Source of the DNA: VBDM01 sp964430565
GTDB taxonomy: Bacteria; Pseudomonadota; Gammaproteobacteria; Burkholderiales; SG8-39
Direction of reading: 5' to 3'
Length of the DNA: 36,692 bases
Assembly: GCA_964430565.1 (NCBI GenBank)
Contig: CAYSFD010000042.1
Location: forward strand, 1-36,692
Shown here: positions 23,926 to 32,420 of the stretch, one piece after another
Layout of the letters: each line of letters starts with the position of its first letter
Numbering within the stretch: position 1 is the first letter of the stretch
Notes under the pieces: model-generated
Databases searched by the model: none
The model's input: the letters and a program-made list of their open reading frames with translations, nothing else
What the model was told of the DNA's origin: nothing
Made by a program: the position numbers and the translations under genes

Positions 23926-24921
23926 TCATACGCGAAGCGGTTCTTCATCCATCAGCGCGATCTGCTCCTTGAGTTCCAGGACTCGATCCTGCCAATAGCG
24001 CTGCGTATTGAACCACGGAAAAGCGGCGGGAAAGGCGGGATCGTCCCAGCGCCGCGCGAGCCACGCCGAGTAGTGGATGAGGCGCAGCGTGCGCAGGGCC
24101 TCCAGGAGGTGCAGCTCGCGGGGGTCGAACTCGTGGAAGTCCTCGTAGCCTGCGAGCACGTCGGCGAGCTGCCGCGTCATATCGGCGCGATCACCCGAGA
24201 GCAGCATCCACAGGTCCTGCACCGCGGGACCGGTGCGGCAGTCGTCGAAGTCGACGAAGTGCGGGCCATCGTCGGTCCAGAGCACGTTGCCCGCGTGGCA
24301 GTCGCCGTGAAGGCGCAGGCTGCTGACGTCGCCCGCGCGCTCGTAGCAATGCGCGACGCCGGCGAGAGCGAGATCGACCGCGCTCTTCCACGCGTCGAGC
24401 AGGTCCGCCGGGATGAAATCGTGCGCAAGCAGCCACGCGCGCGGTTCGCGACCGAAGCCTTCGATGTCGAGCGTGGGCCGCTCGGCAAAGGGGCGAATTG
24501 CGCCCACGGCGTGAATGCGCGCGATGAAGCGTCCCATCCATTCGAGCGTGTCGCGGTCTTCGAGCTCGGGAGTGCGCCCGCCCCTGCGCGGATAGACCGC
24601 GAAGCGAAAACCGCCGAATTCGTGCAGCGTCTTGCCCGCGAGCGCAAGCGGCGCAACCACGGGAATTTCCCTTTCGGCAAGCTCGTTCGTGAACGCGTGC
24701 TCCTCGAGAATTTGCCCATTCGTCCAGCGCCCGGGGCGGTAGAACTTGGCCACCACGGAGGCCGCTTGCGGCTCCACCGGCGCTTCGAGCCACGCTTGAT
24801 ACACGCGATTCTCGTAGCTGTTCAACGCGAGCAGCCGCCCGTCGCCGGCGAAGCCCACGCTGGCGAGCGCATCAAGAACGGTATCGGGCGTAAGCCCCGA
24901 GTAGGGCGGCTCGGCAGGCAT
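23926..24921 (-). CDS. srkA: Stress response kinase SrkA (YihE/RdoA-like)
   Basis: A 331-residue protein of the choline kinase/APH-fold SrkA family, which phosphorylates Ser/Thr in E. coli and protects against stress-induced death. Visible features are a nucleotide-binding lobe with NSYENRVYQ and the ATP Lys in VVAKFYRPGRW (Lys59), the catalytic loop HGDCHAGNVLW (His205-Asp207...Asn212), and the metal site FVDFDDCRTGP. The length is standard for the family. First gene of a minus-strand operon with a hydrolase and an MFS carrier. A hairpin upstream probably ends the preceding gene. Confidence 0.92.
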   Translation of the reverse strand: MPAEPPYSGLTPDTVLDALASVGFAGDGRLLALNSYENRVYQAWLEAPVEPQAASVVAKFYRPGRWTNGQILEEHAFTNELAEREIPVVAPLALAGKTLHEFGGFRFAVYPRRGGRTPELEDRDTLEWMGRFIARIHAVGAIRPFAERPTLDIEGFGREPRAWLLAHDFIPADLLDAWKSAVDLALAGVAHCYERAGDVSSLRLHGDCHAGNVLWTDDGPHFVDFDDCRTGPAVQDLWMLLSGDRADMTRQLADVLAGYEDFHEFDPRELHLLEALRTLRLIHYSAWLARRWDDPAFPAAFPWFNTQRYWQDRVLELKEQIALMDEEPLRV

Positions 24922-24962
24922 CGCGCCATTGTACGGTGCATGCTTCGGCGATCGGGACCGGA

Positions 24963-24986
24963 AAAGTCCGCCCGAAGGCGGACTTT
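24963..24986 (-). terminator. Hairpin terminator after the lipoprotein hydrolase
   Basis: AAAGTCCGCC (24963-24972) and GGCGGACTTT (24977-24986) form a perfect 10-bp stem with a 4-nt loop. It lies 12 nt beyond the minus-strand lipoprotein hydrolase and ends in ACTTTTCC in that direction. The stem is symmetric enough to work on both strands. Confidence 0.65.
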
Positions 24987-24997
24987 CGCCAAGGCGC

Positions 24998-25780
24998 CTA
25001 CAAGCTCGCGGCTCTACCCACGCCCAATGCCTCGAGGCGGATACGCAAAAATACTTCTTTCGCCCCGCTGAGCCAAAGGCTCCATGTGTGTCCGCCCGTC
25101 AGTTCCAGGTAGTGAGCTTCGGAAAGCTCAGGCGCCAGCAGTCGCACGTCGTTTATCAGGTGATCGCTTGTGCCGCAGACGAGCCACACGCGGCGCGCGA
25201 GCTCTGGCCGGTCCGCCCAGTCCTTGACCATTTTCCACACCTGGCGCTGGTAGTTATCGCCGTTCATCTCGGCAGGCAGGGGCCCCGGCTGCCACTTTCG
25301 CGGACCGCCGGCGGCGCGGATTTCGTTCAGCAGTTCGCCGTTGCCGAGGAACGGCGCGAACAGCGCGATTCCGGTGAGCTCTCCCGGGTGCTCCCGTTCA
25401 TAGAGCAGTGCGCCCATGCCGCCCATGGACGCGCCCGCCAGCCAGATTCGGGCGTAGCCTCTGCGACGCGCCGGCTGCACGATCTCCTCGTGCAGGCGCG
25501 GCACCAGCTTGCCGTCGCGATAGTAGGCGAAGGTGGCGCTCGCAAGCAGTACGTCCGCTTCCGGCCACGATTCGTGGATGGCCTTGGCAACGCCGCGATC
25601 CTTCATATCCGTTGCGTCGTCGCCGAAGCCCGGGAGGATGATGACGAGCGTGCTCTCGGCAAGGGGCCGCGGCGCGGCTACGGACACCGTGCCTATCGGG
25701 ATGTCCGAGTTGCCGATTGCGAAGCAGCCGGCGAGGCTGAGGGCGACCAGGCAGATTCCAAGTGATAGGACGCGATTCAT
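24998..25780 (-). CDS. Lipoprotein alpha/beta hydrolase
   Basis: A 260-residue protein with a lipobox LAG-Cys19, so it is anchored in the envelope. The catalytic triad is Ser118 in AGASMGGMG, Asp206 in CGTSDHL and His231 in GGHTW. The oxyanion segment is ILPGFGDDATD. It is an esterase/peptidase-like fold of unassigned substrate, intact and of normal size. It is divergent from the MHYT gene with about 170 bp between, and is followed by a strong hairpin, so it is probably monocistronic. Confidence 0.85.
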   Translation of the reverse strand: MNRVLSLGICLVALSLAGCFAIGNSDIPIGTVSVAAPRPLAESTLVIILPGFGDDATDMKDRGVAKAIHESWPEADVLLASATFAYYRDGKLVPRLHEEIVQPARRRGYARIWLAGASMGGMGALLYEREHPGELTGIALFAPFLGNGELLNEIRAAGGPRKWQPGPLPAEMNGDNYQRQVWKMVKDWADRPELARRVWLVCGTSDHLINDVRLLAPELSEAHYLELTGGHTWSLWLSGAKEVFLRIRLEALGVGRAASL

Positions 25781-25952
25781 GTTGGCTCTCCCTGTTTCAA
25801 TGGACTTTGGTCCCGAGCGCCCCGGCTCCAGCGCCGGGCAGAGGTGTTGAAACTCGAAAAGATCAGTGACGCAGGCCCATTGACGGCGAACACTCGCGCG
25901 CGAAAGGCGGCATAATTCTCCGGCGTTGGCCCAGATCGGAGGGAGTATGGAG

Positions 25953-26687
25953 ATGAATACTATTACCTACGAGCCGTTCGTAGTTGCGTTGTCGTATGCG
26001 ATATCCGTATTCGGTTCTTATGCGGCGCTGCAGCTTGCCATCGCGATCCCGCAGGCGAGAACCTGGACGGCTGTGATCGGTTCGGTGACAGGCGCGGCGG
26101 TGGCGCTGGGCGGCGGCGCGATCTGGTCGATGCACTTTATAGGCATGAACGCGGCCGACATGGGCATCCCGGTGGCCTATGACGCATTCCTTACCATTGC
26201 CTCGCTGCTCGTGGGAATCGTCGCATCCGCCATCGGTTTGTTCGTTGCGGGACGCAGCGACGGCGGGCCATTCAATTTGCCCCTGGGCGGGCTCGTCACC
26301 GGGCTGGGCATCGCGTGGATGCAATACACGGGAATGGCGGCGATGACCATGCAGGCCAAAATCAGCTACGACGACACCTTGTACTACGCATCCGTCGCAA
26401 TCGCAGTGGTGGCTGCAACCGTGGCATTGTGGCTCGCATTCAATTTGCGGGGCACCTGGCAGCGCTTCGGCGGCGCAATCGTCATGGGGATTGCGTTGTG
26501 CGGCGTGCACTATGCGGGCATGTTTGCCGTCCACGTGGAGCGCACGAAAGGAGCCGTCGCTACGACTGATATGTCTTTGTCTCCGTCTGACCTGGCCTAC
26601 TCGGTGTTCGGAATTACCGCGATACTTCTTACCGTTCTTTTGATCTATGGCTCAAGGATCCAACGCGCGCTCGAAAGCAGTACATAG
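25953..26687 (+). CDS. MHYT-domain integral membrane sensor protein
   Basis: A 244-residue membrane protein with seven predicted helices and three MHYT-type motifs: SMHFIGM, MQYTGMAA and VHYAGMFA. The His and Met residues are thought to coordinate copper and may sense O2, CO or NO. It carries no GGDEF/EAL or other output domain. I choose the ATG at 25953, 9 nt after GGAGGG; the ATG at 25947 is only 3 nt away from it, and a TTG at 25926 is also in frame. A stand-alone MHYT protein probably signals through a partner elsewhere. Confidence 0.88.
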   Translation: MNTITYEPFVVALSYAISVFGSYAALQLAIAIPQARTWTAVIGSVTGAAVALGGGAIWSMHFIGMNAADMGIPVAYDAFLTIASLLVGIVASAIGLFVAGRSDGGPFNLPLGGLVTGLGIAWMQYTGMAAMTMQAKISYDDTLYYASVAIAVVAATVALWLAFNLRGTWQRFGGAIVMGIALCGVHYAGMFAVHVERTKGAVATTDMSLSPSDLAYSVFGITAILLTVLLIYGSRIQRALESST

Positions 26688-26734
26688 AGCGGGCAAGCCA
26701 AGGCGGGGACAGGAACCTGCCGCCTGATGCACCG

Positions 26735-26756
26735 GCGCCGCGGAAACCCGCGGCGC
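26735..26756 (-). terminator. GC-rich hairpin between convergent genes
   Basis: GCGCCGCGG (26735-26743) and CCGCGGCGC (26748-26756) form a perfect 9-bp stem with an AAAC loop, starting in the msrB stop codon. On the plus strand it is followed by TACGCTTTTCC, so it could end the MHYT transcript; the minus strand has no T run. Confidence 0.45.
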
Positions 26757-27319
26757 TACGCTTTTCCGGTCTTGGGAATGAACCTCAGAGCCACGCCGTT
26801 GTTGCAGTAGCGCAAGCCGGTGGGCTGCGGCCCGTCGTCGAATATGTGGCCGTGATGCCCGCCGCAGCGCACGCAGTGGTACTCGGTGCGCTCCATGAAG
26901 AGCTTGCGATCCTTCGTAGTCCCGAATACCCCGGGGATGGTCGTGAAAAAACTCGGCCAGCCGGTGCCGCTGTCGAATTTCATCGCCGAGCTGAACAGCG
27001 GCAAGCTGCAGCCCGCGCACGCAAATATGCCCGGGCGCTTCTCGCGGTCAAGCGGGCTGGTGCCGGCTCGCTCCGTGCCTTCGTGGCGCAGCACGTCGTA
27101 GGCCGCGGGCGGCAGGCGCTTCTTCCACTCGGCGTCCGAGAGCTTGAGCGGTTCCGGGCTTGCCGCCACGTCCGCCCCTTCGGCAAGCAGGGTCTTCCAG
27201 TTCTTTTGCAGTTCTTCCACCTTCACGGCTCCTTTCGCGGGCTTCTGTCCCAGTGCAGGGCCAACGAGACCCGCCAGGGACAGCGCCGACAGACCTCTTA
27301 ACCAGTGGCGACGATTCAT
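26756..27319 (-). CDS. msrB: Tat-exported peptide-methionine (R)-S-oxide reductase MsrB
   Basis: A 187-residue protein from the ATG at 27319 (the frame to 27376 runs through the promoter). The N-terminus MNRRHWLRGLSALSLAGLVG is a twin-arginine signal, so the enzyme should fold with its metal before export. The MsrB domain (about 55-185) has two zinc CxxC pairs (Cys101/104 CAGC and Cys149/152 CVRC), FDSGTGWPSF and the catalytic Cys172 in RYCNNGVALRF. It repairs methionine-R-sulfoxide in periplasmic proteins using a thiol donor. It converges on the MHYT gene. Confidence 0.93.
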   Translation of the reverse strand: MNRRHWLRGLSALSLAGLVGPALGQKPAKGAVKVEELQKNWKTLLAEGADVAASPEPLKLSDAEWKKRLPPAAYDVLRHEGTERAGTSPLDREKRPGIFACAGCSLPLFSSAMKFDSGTGWPSFFTTIPGVFGTTKDRKLFMERTEYHCVRCGGHHGHIFDDGPQPTGLRYCNNGVALRFIPKTGKA

Positions 27320-27484
27320 TTTTCCCACCTCCGTAGTTGTGCAGTATAGACGGTTGGCCCGGTCCGGAAATTCCATGCGGCTCGAACAGGCATTGGTCGT
27401 GGAAGCCCGGCGCAGCTTACATGCAAAGCCCGCGCTGATGGCGTCGGCTACAATCGGCTGACTCTACCAGAGCCCGATCATCCA

Positions 27485-28759
27485 GTGAGCACCGATTCTC
27501 CCGACCTCTGGCTCGCCGCAGGCTTGCGCACGCCGTTTGCGCGAGTGGATGGGCCGCTTGCGCAGCTCGGCGCAGTGGAGCTCTCGGTGCCAGTCATGCG
27601 GGCGATGGTTGAGAAGGGGGTAAAGCCGGATCTGCTCGTCTGGGGGACGGTAATCCCAAATCTTGGCTACTCGAACATCGCGCGGGAGATTCAGATCGAG
27701 GCGGGACTCGACCAGAGCATTCCGGCGTTCTCGACGGTGCTCGCCTGCGCGACGAGCATGCTGGCGGCGTTCGAGGCGGCCTCCATGCTCGGACGCGGCG
27801 GCAAGGAGCTCGCGCTTGTCGGCGGCGTGGAGAGCATGAGCCGCGTGCAGATCGGGCTCTCGCAGAGTCTTTCTGACTGGCTGCGGCGATTTTTCCAGGC
27901 GCGCCGGCTGGCGCAGCGGCTCGCCTCGTTCAAGGACCTCCGGGCGCGCGACGTCCGGCTGTACGTTCTCGCCGTGAAAAACCGGGCGACCGGAAAAAGC
28001 ATGGGCGAGCACTGCGAGGAGATGGCGAAGGCCTGGACCGTTACGCGTGATGCCCAGGACCGGCTCGCCCTCGCAAGCCACGAAAAAGCGGTCGCCGGGC
28101 AAAAAGCCGGGTTTTTCGACGAGCTGATCGTGCCGGTCGCGGGACAGTCGCACGACGGATTCCCTCGACCCGACACCAGTCTCGATCGGCTCGCGAAGCT
28201 GCAGCCGGCCTTCGACCGGTCGAGCGGCAGGGGTACGCTTACCGCGGCCAACTCCTCGCCGCTCACCGACGGCGCGGCGGGCTTGTGGGTCGCGACCGGC
28301 GCCGGGCTCAAGCGGCTGTCCGGGCGCTTGCCGCGCGCGCGGCTCCTCGATTGGGAGATCGCCGCCGTGAACGTCTTCACCGAGGGGCTGCTCATGGCGC
28401 CGGCGTACGCGATTCCGCGCCTGCTCGCGCGCAACGGCCTTGGCTACGGAGACATCGCGCTGTGGGAAATCCACGAGGCGTTCTCGGCGCAGGTGCTGTG
28501 CAACGTCGCCGCGCTCGAAAGCGGGGATTTCCGACGCCAGAACGCGGGTGTGGACGCGGACCTCGGCAAATTCCCGTGGGAGCGACTCAATCCGAACGGC
28601 GGCTCGGTCGCGCTCGGTCATCCGTTCGGCGCGACCGGCGCGCGCATCCTCTCGCAGGCGGTGAAGGAACTTGCGGCGCTGCCGAGGGGCAGCCGCGCGG
28701 TGGTGAGCATTTGCGCGGACGGGGGCCTCGGGACCGTGGCGCTCCTTCAGAACGAATAG
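27485..28759 (+). CDS. Thiolase (acetyl-CoA acetyltransferase family)
   Basis: A 424-residue thiolase from GTG 27485, with no strong Shine-Dalgarno. The nucleophile is Cys88 (VLACATSMLAAFE), the first His is in WEIHEAFSAQV, and NPNGGSVALGHPFGATGAR carries the second His. The final loop is SICADGGLG, with the catalytic Cys present but CxGGGxG altered to CADGG. It resembles FadI-type beta-oxidation thiolases. There is no FadJ partner next to it. It ends 25 nt before the MlaF gene and could be co-transcribed, although the two functions differ. Confidence 0.88.
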   Translation: MSTDSPDLWLAAGLRTPFARVDGPLAQLGAVELSVPVMRAMVEKGVKPDLLVWGTVIPNLGYSNIAREIQIEAGLDQSIPAFSTVLACATSMLAAFEAASMLGRGGKELALVGGVESMSRVQIGLSQSLSDWLRRFFQARRLAQRLASFKDLRARDVRLYVLAVKNRATGKSMGEHCEEMAKAWTVTRDAQDRLALASHEKAVAGQKAGFFDELIVPVAGQSHDGFPRPDTSLDRLAKLQPAFDRSSGRGTLTAANSSPLTDGAAGLWVATGAGLKRLSGRLPRARLLDWEIAAVNVFTEGLLMAPAYAIPRLLARNGLGYGDIALWEIHEAFSAQVLCNVAALESGDFRRQNAGVDADLGKFPWERLNPNGGSVALGHPFGATGARILSQAVKELAALPRGSRAVVSICADGGLGTVALLQNE

Positions 28760-28784
28760 AAAGCCGTGTTAAATTAGTGTTCTC

Positions 28785-29603
28785 ATGAATTCCTCCACCG
28801 AAACCCTCGTCGAAATCTCCGGCGTCGAATTTGCCTACGGTCCGCGAAAGCTCCTCAAGGGCCTGAACCTCAAGATTCAGCGCGGCAAACTCGTCGCGAT
28901 TCTGGGCGCCAGCGGTTCCGGGAAATCGACGCTGCTTCGCTTGATCGGGGGCCAAGCGAAGCCCGACCGCGGAACCGTCATAGTGGCGGGCCAGGTGGTC
29001 CACGAACTCGACACGCGCGCCCTGTACGCGCTGCGGCGCAAGATGGGAATGATGTTCCAGGCGGGGGGCCTCTTCACCGACATGTCGGTGTACGAGAACA
29101 TCGCTTTCCCGATGCGCGAGCACACCAAGCTTCCCGAAAGCGTGCTCCGCAGGATCGTGCTGATGAAGCTGCAAGCGGTCGGTCTGCGCGGCACGCACGC
29201 GCTTACGCCGAACGAGCTCTCCGGCGGCATGGCGCGCCGCGTGGCGCTCGCGCGGGCGATCGTTGTCGATCCGATGCTCGCGATGTACGACGAACCGTTC
29301 GGCGGGCTCGATCCGATCTCGATCAACGTGATTGCGAACCTGATCCGGCAGCTCAACGACGCGCTCGGCGCGACCTCCATCGTGGTGAGCTACGACGTGA
29401 GCGAGGCGGTTAAGCTCGTCGACTACGTCTATGTGATTGCCGACGGCGTAGTCGCGGGCGAGGGGACGCCCGACGAAATGCTTTCCTCGAAGGACCCTTA
29501 CGTGCATCAGTTCATGCACGCCCGGCCCGATGGCCCGATCGCGTTTCACTATCCCGGCAGGCCGATCGGCGAGGATCTCGGCGTGAGGCGGTCCGCGCGA
29601 TAG
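28785..29603 (+). CDS. mlaF: Phospholipid-transport ABC ATPase, MlaF-like (orphan)
   Basis: A 272-residue ABC ATPase. Walker A is GASGSGKST (41-49), the Q-loop FQAGGLFTDMSV, the signature LSGGM (145-149), Walker B LAMYDE (165-170), and the D-loop GGLDPIS. AGGLF after the Q-loop is typical of MlaF/Ttg2A, the motor of retrograde phospholipid transport. The switch position reads VVSYDVSEA, with Tyr203 for the common His. No mlaE, mlaD, mlaC or mlaB follows; the next gene is on the other strand. The permease must be elsewhere or this ATPase works with a different partner. Confidence 0.88.
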   Translation: MNSSTETLVEISGVEFAYGPRKLLKGLNLKIQRGKLVAILGASGSGKSTLLRLIGGQAKPDRGTVIVAGQVVHELDTRALYALRRKMGMMFQAGGLFTDMSVYENIAFPMREHTKLPESVLRRIVLMKLQAVGLRGTHALTPNELSGGMARRVALARAIVVDPMLAMYDEPFGGLDPISINVIANLIRQLNDALGATSIVVSYDVSEAVKLVDYVYVIADGVVAGEGTPDEMLSSKDPYVHQFMHARPDGPIAFHYPGRPIGEDLGVRRSAR

Positions 29604-29611
29604 GCCGAAAT

Positions 29612-29643
29612 CCCGGACGCGGCGCAGCCGGCGTTCGTCCGGG
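29612..29643 (+). terminator. Hairpin between convergent mlaF and TPR gene
   Basis: CCCGGACG (29612-29619) and CGTCCGGG (29636-29643) form an 8-bp stem, continued inside by CGGC-GCA-GCCG (29620-29630). No U-run follows. It lies in the 48-nt gap between convergent genes and is a likely termination structure. Confidence 0.4.
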
Positions 29644-29651
29644 CGATCCGC

Positions 29652-31268
29652 TCAAGTCAATCGAACGGCTACCTGTTTCGTAGAAAAACTGAAACAAAGA
29701 TACTCGTAGCTCCAGCCGTAACGAGCGATCGCCTCCTGGAACGCCCTGAATTCGTCCTGGCGCCACTGCTCGTATCCGATATATTCGTCGAAAACGATCA
29801 CCGTTCCGGGGACGATGCGCTCCGCAAGCAGGTCGAGCACGGTTCTGGTCGAGCTGTAGATGTCGCAGTCGACGTTCATGAAACGCACCGGGCCCGCGTT
29901 GTTCTTCAGGAACCCGGGCAGGGTGTCTTCGAACCAGCCGACGTGCAGGATCGCGTTTTCGGGGACCGCGGGAACGACCCCTTTGGTCGTGTAGCTCCCG
30001 CGCGGTTCGTGATGCCAAGTCTCGGGCAGCCCTTCGAAGCTGTCGAATCCGTGCACCTCCTGATTTGCCAGGGCGGCAATTTGACGGATCGACGTTCCGA
30101 ACCTGACGCCGAATTCCAGCACCAGCCCGCTCGGGCGGGCCGCCGCAAGACCGAGCTGAAATGCCTCGATTGTACTTCCCGTTATTGGAGGAATCTGGCT
30201 GCCCGCCGACTGGATATGCCGCCAGGCATCGAGTTTGGCCCGATGCAATTCGGGTCCTCGTGAGATGCGATCGAAATGATCGGCCGCTGCCCCGGAATCA
30301 CCGGAATAGTCCAGGAGCATTCCCAGAAAAAACCTGAACTCGGCGTTATCCGGTTTCAGAGCCACCGCTTTCTTCAGGCACTCGATGGACGCACCAGGAT
30401 CGGAAGGGTCGAGCAGCAGGGAGTGAAGGTTGAAATACGCCTCGAAATAGTCGGGCTTCAGCTTCAATGCCGTCTGCATGCTCTCGATCGCCTCGTCCAA
30501 CCTGCCCATTTCCTGGAGCACGGTGCCCAGATTGTTGTGCGCCTCTGCTAATGCCGGCTTGAGTTTCAGCGCCGTTCGAAAGCTCTCGGCTGCCTCGTCC
30601 ATCTTGCCCAGTTGCTTGAGCGTATCGCCCAGATCGTTGTGCGCCTCGGCAAAATCCGGCCTGAGCGCGAGGGCCCGCTCGTAGCAAACGATGGCTTCGT
30701 CCAGCTTGTCCTGGATGACAAGCGTATTGCCGAGATTGTTGTAGGCCTCGACGTAATTCGGATCGATTGCCAGCGCTCTCCGGTAGCAGGCGACAGCCTC
30801 GTCATGCTTACCTTGATTGATCAACGCACCGCCCAGGTTGTAGTGCGCGGCGGCGTTATCCGGCGCGATAGCGATCGCCCTCCGGTAGCTGGCGATGGCT
30901 TCGTCTGTCCGGCCCTCAAGGAGGAGGGCGTTCCCCAGGTTGCAGTGCGAGTCGACATGATCGGGCGCAATCGCAACTGCGGTTCGATAGCAGGCGACGG
31001 CCTCCTGCGTCCTGCCCAGCATCAGGAGGGCGATCCCCAGATTGTTGTGAGCGACGGGATGATTCGGCGTCTTTGCGAGCGCCTTGCGGAAACGGGCTAC
31101 CGCTTGATCGGGCTTGCCCTGGCGGATCAGGGCGATTCCCAACTCTTCATCGTTCGGCGCGTGCTGATGCGGGGCTTGCGCCTGGCTCGGCTCGCGCAGC
31201 AGGCAGCAGTGCTTGTATTTCTTGCCGCTGCCGCACGGGCATGGATCGTTGCGGCCGAGTTTCTTCAT
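29652..31268 (-). CDS. SEC-C / TPR-repeat / methyltransferase fusion protein
   Basis: A 538-residue three-part protein. Residues 1-23 are a SEC-C zinc motif (DPCPCGSGKKYKHCC). Residues about 40-345 are nine or so TPR units, each close to AHNNLG.AL...G..DEAI..YR.AL...P. Residues about 350-538 are a SAM methyltransferase of the TylF/macrocin-O-methyltransferase type: LVLEFGVRFGTSIRQIA as motif I, HGFDSFEGLPE, then MNVDCDIYSSTRTVLDLL and IVFDEYIGYEQW with the metal-binding acidic residues. It probably methylates a glycan or polyketide-like acceptor; the TPR tract would bind a partner. I see no internal frameshift, so the fusion is genuine. Alone on the minus strand. Confidence 0.85.
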   Translation of the reverse strand: MKKLGRNDPCPCGSGKKYKHCCLLREPSQAQAPHQHAPNDEELGIALIRQGKPDQAVARFRKALAKTPNHPVAHNNLGIALLMLGRTQEAVACYRTAVAIAPDHVDSHCNLGNALLLEGRTDEAIASYRRAIAIAPDNAAAHYNLGGALINQGKHDEAVACYRRALAIDPNYVEAYNNLGNTLVIQDKLDEAIVCYERALALRPDFAEAHNDLGDTLKQLGKMDEAAESFRTALKLKPALAEAHNNLGTVLQEMGRLDEAIESMQTALKLKPDYFEAYFNLHSLLLDPSDPGASIECLKKAVALKPDNAEFRFFLGMLLDYSGDSGAAADHFDRISRGPELHRAKLDAWRHIQSAGSQIPPITGSTIEAFQLGLAAARPSGLVLEFGVRFGTSIRQIAALANQEVHGFDSFEGLPETWHHEPRGSYTTKGVVPAVPENAILHVGWFEDTLPGFLKNNAGPVRFMNVDCDIYSSTRTVLDLLAERIVPGTVIVFDEYIGYEQWRQDEFRAFQEAIARYGWSYEYLCFSFSTKQVAVRLT

Positions 31269-31310
31269 CGCGGCATCAGCGGGGACTGAAGGGTTTTTGG
31301 AAATTACCCC

Positions 31311-32270
31311 TCAGTCTATTCTGATGTTCTTTTCCCGGATGACCTTGCCCCACTTGGTCGATTCCGACCTGATCAGCTCGCCGAACTGCTCCGGGCTGCT
31401 CGCAACGATGTCCGCGGCCTGAACGTCGAACTTGTCCTTTACGTCCTGCGTGGCCAGGATGCGCACAAGGGTGCTATTCAGTTTTTGGATGACGGCGCGC
31501 GGCGTGCCCGCCGGCGCAATCAGCCCGATCCAGGAGGTCGTCTCGAAGCCCGGATAGAACTCGCCGATGGTCGGCAGGTCCGGGTACTTCGGCGTGCGCT
31601 CGCGTCCACTCGTCGCGAGGCCCACGAGCTTGCCGGCCCTGACGTTGGTCCCTATGGCGCCGCCCGCTTGGATCAGCATGACCTGCACCGTGCCCGCCAA
31701 CAGATCGTTGATCGCCGGGCCGCCGCCCTTGTAGTGGATCGGGTCCATCTGGATTCCCGCAACCTCCTTGAAAAGCTCATAGGCGAGGCGGCTCGAAGAG
31801 GCCGGGCCGGCCGAGCCGAAATTCATCCTCGCTCCATTCGCTTTCGCGTAAGCCACGAACTCGGGGACCGTCCTCACCTTGAGGCTCGGATGCACGACCA
31901 GGATCTGCGGATAGCGCGCGACCAGCATGATCGGCGCGAAGTCCCCCACGATGTCGTATTGCAAGTCCTTGTACATGTGCGGATTGGTGGCGAAGGTGTC
32001 GAACGTCAACATGAGCGTGTGGCCATCCGGCGCCGAGCGCGCAAGCTGCGCGGTCGCCACGATCCCGCCCGAGGTGACGCGGTTCTCCGCAATAAACGGC
32101 TGGCCGAGTGCCTCGGCGAGCTTGGGCGCGAGCAGCCGGGCGGCGATGTCGGAGGCGCCGCCCGGGCTGGCGGGAATGAAAACATGCACCGGCTTCACGG
32201 GGTAGTCTTGCGCCGCGAGGGGCGAGGCGATCAGTGCGGCGAGCGCGGCAAACGCGACTCTGGATGACAT
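31311..32270 (-). CDS. Bug/TctC family periplasmic substrate-binding receptor
   Basis: A 319-residue protein with a signal peptide (about 1-20, SPLAAQDYP) and the Bug fold: VHVFIPASPGGASDIAARLLA, the ENRVTSGG segment, MNFGSAGPASSSRLAYELF and HYKGGGPAINDLLAGTVQVM. These receptors bind carboxylates and amides and feed tripartite tricarboxylate transporters. No TctA or TctB gene is adjacent, which is usual for Burkholderiales orphan Bug proteins. It is divergent from the amidohydrolase (150 bp apart), and co-regulation is plausible. Confidence 0.92.
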   Translation of the reverse strand: MSSRVAFAALAALIASPLAAQDYPVKPVHVFIPASPGGASDIAARLLAPKLAEALGQPFIAENRVTSGGIVATAQLARSAPDGHTLMLTFDTFATNPHMYKDLQYDIVGDFAPIMLVARYPQILVVHPSLKVRTVPEFVAYAKANGARMNFGSAGPASSSRLAYELFKEVAGIQMDPIHYKGGGPAINDLLAGTVQVMLIQAGGAIGTNVRAGKLVGLATSGRERTPKYPDLPTIGEFYPGFETTSWIGLIAPAGTPRAVIQKLNSTLVRILATQDVKDKFDVQAADIVASSPEQFGELIRSESTKWGKVIREKNIRID

Positions 32271-32420
32271 TGAACGGTCTCCTTTGCGAACACCCGGATT
32301 TTATAGAAAAGCAGCAAGGTATGATGATTTCAAACGCGGCCCGGGAAATTTCGTCGAACGGCTGGGCCGGCGTGATGTATCTTTGCCGGGGATCGTAAAT
32401 CGGGTCAAGAGGAGGTAAGT

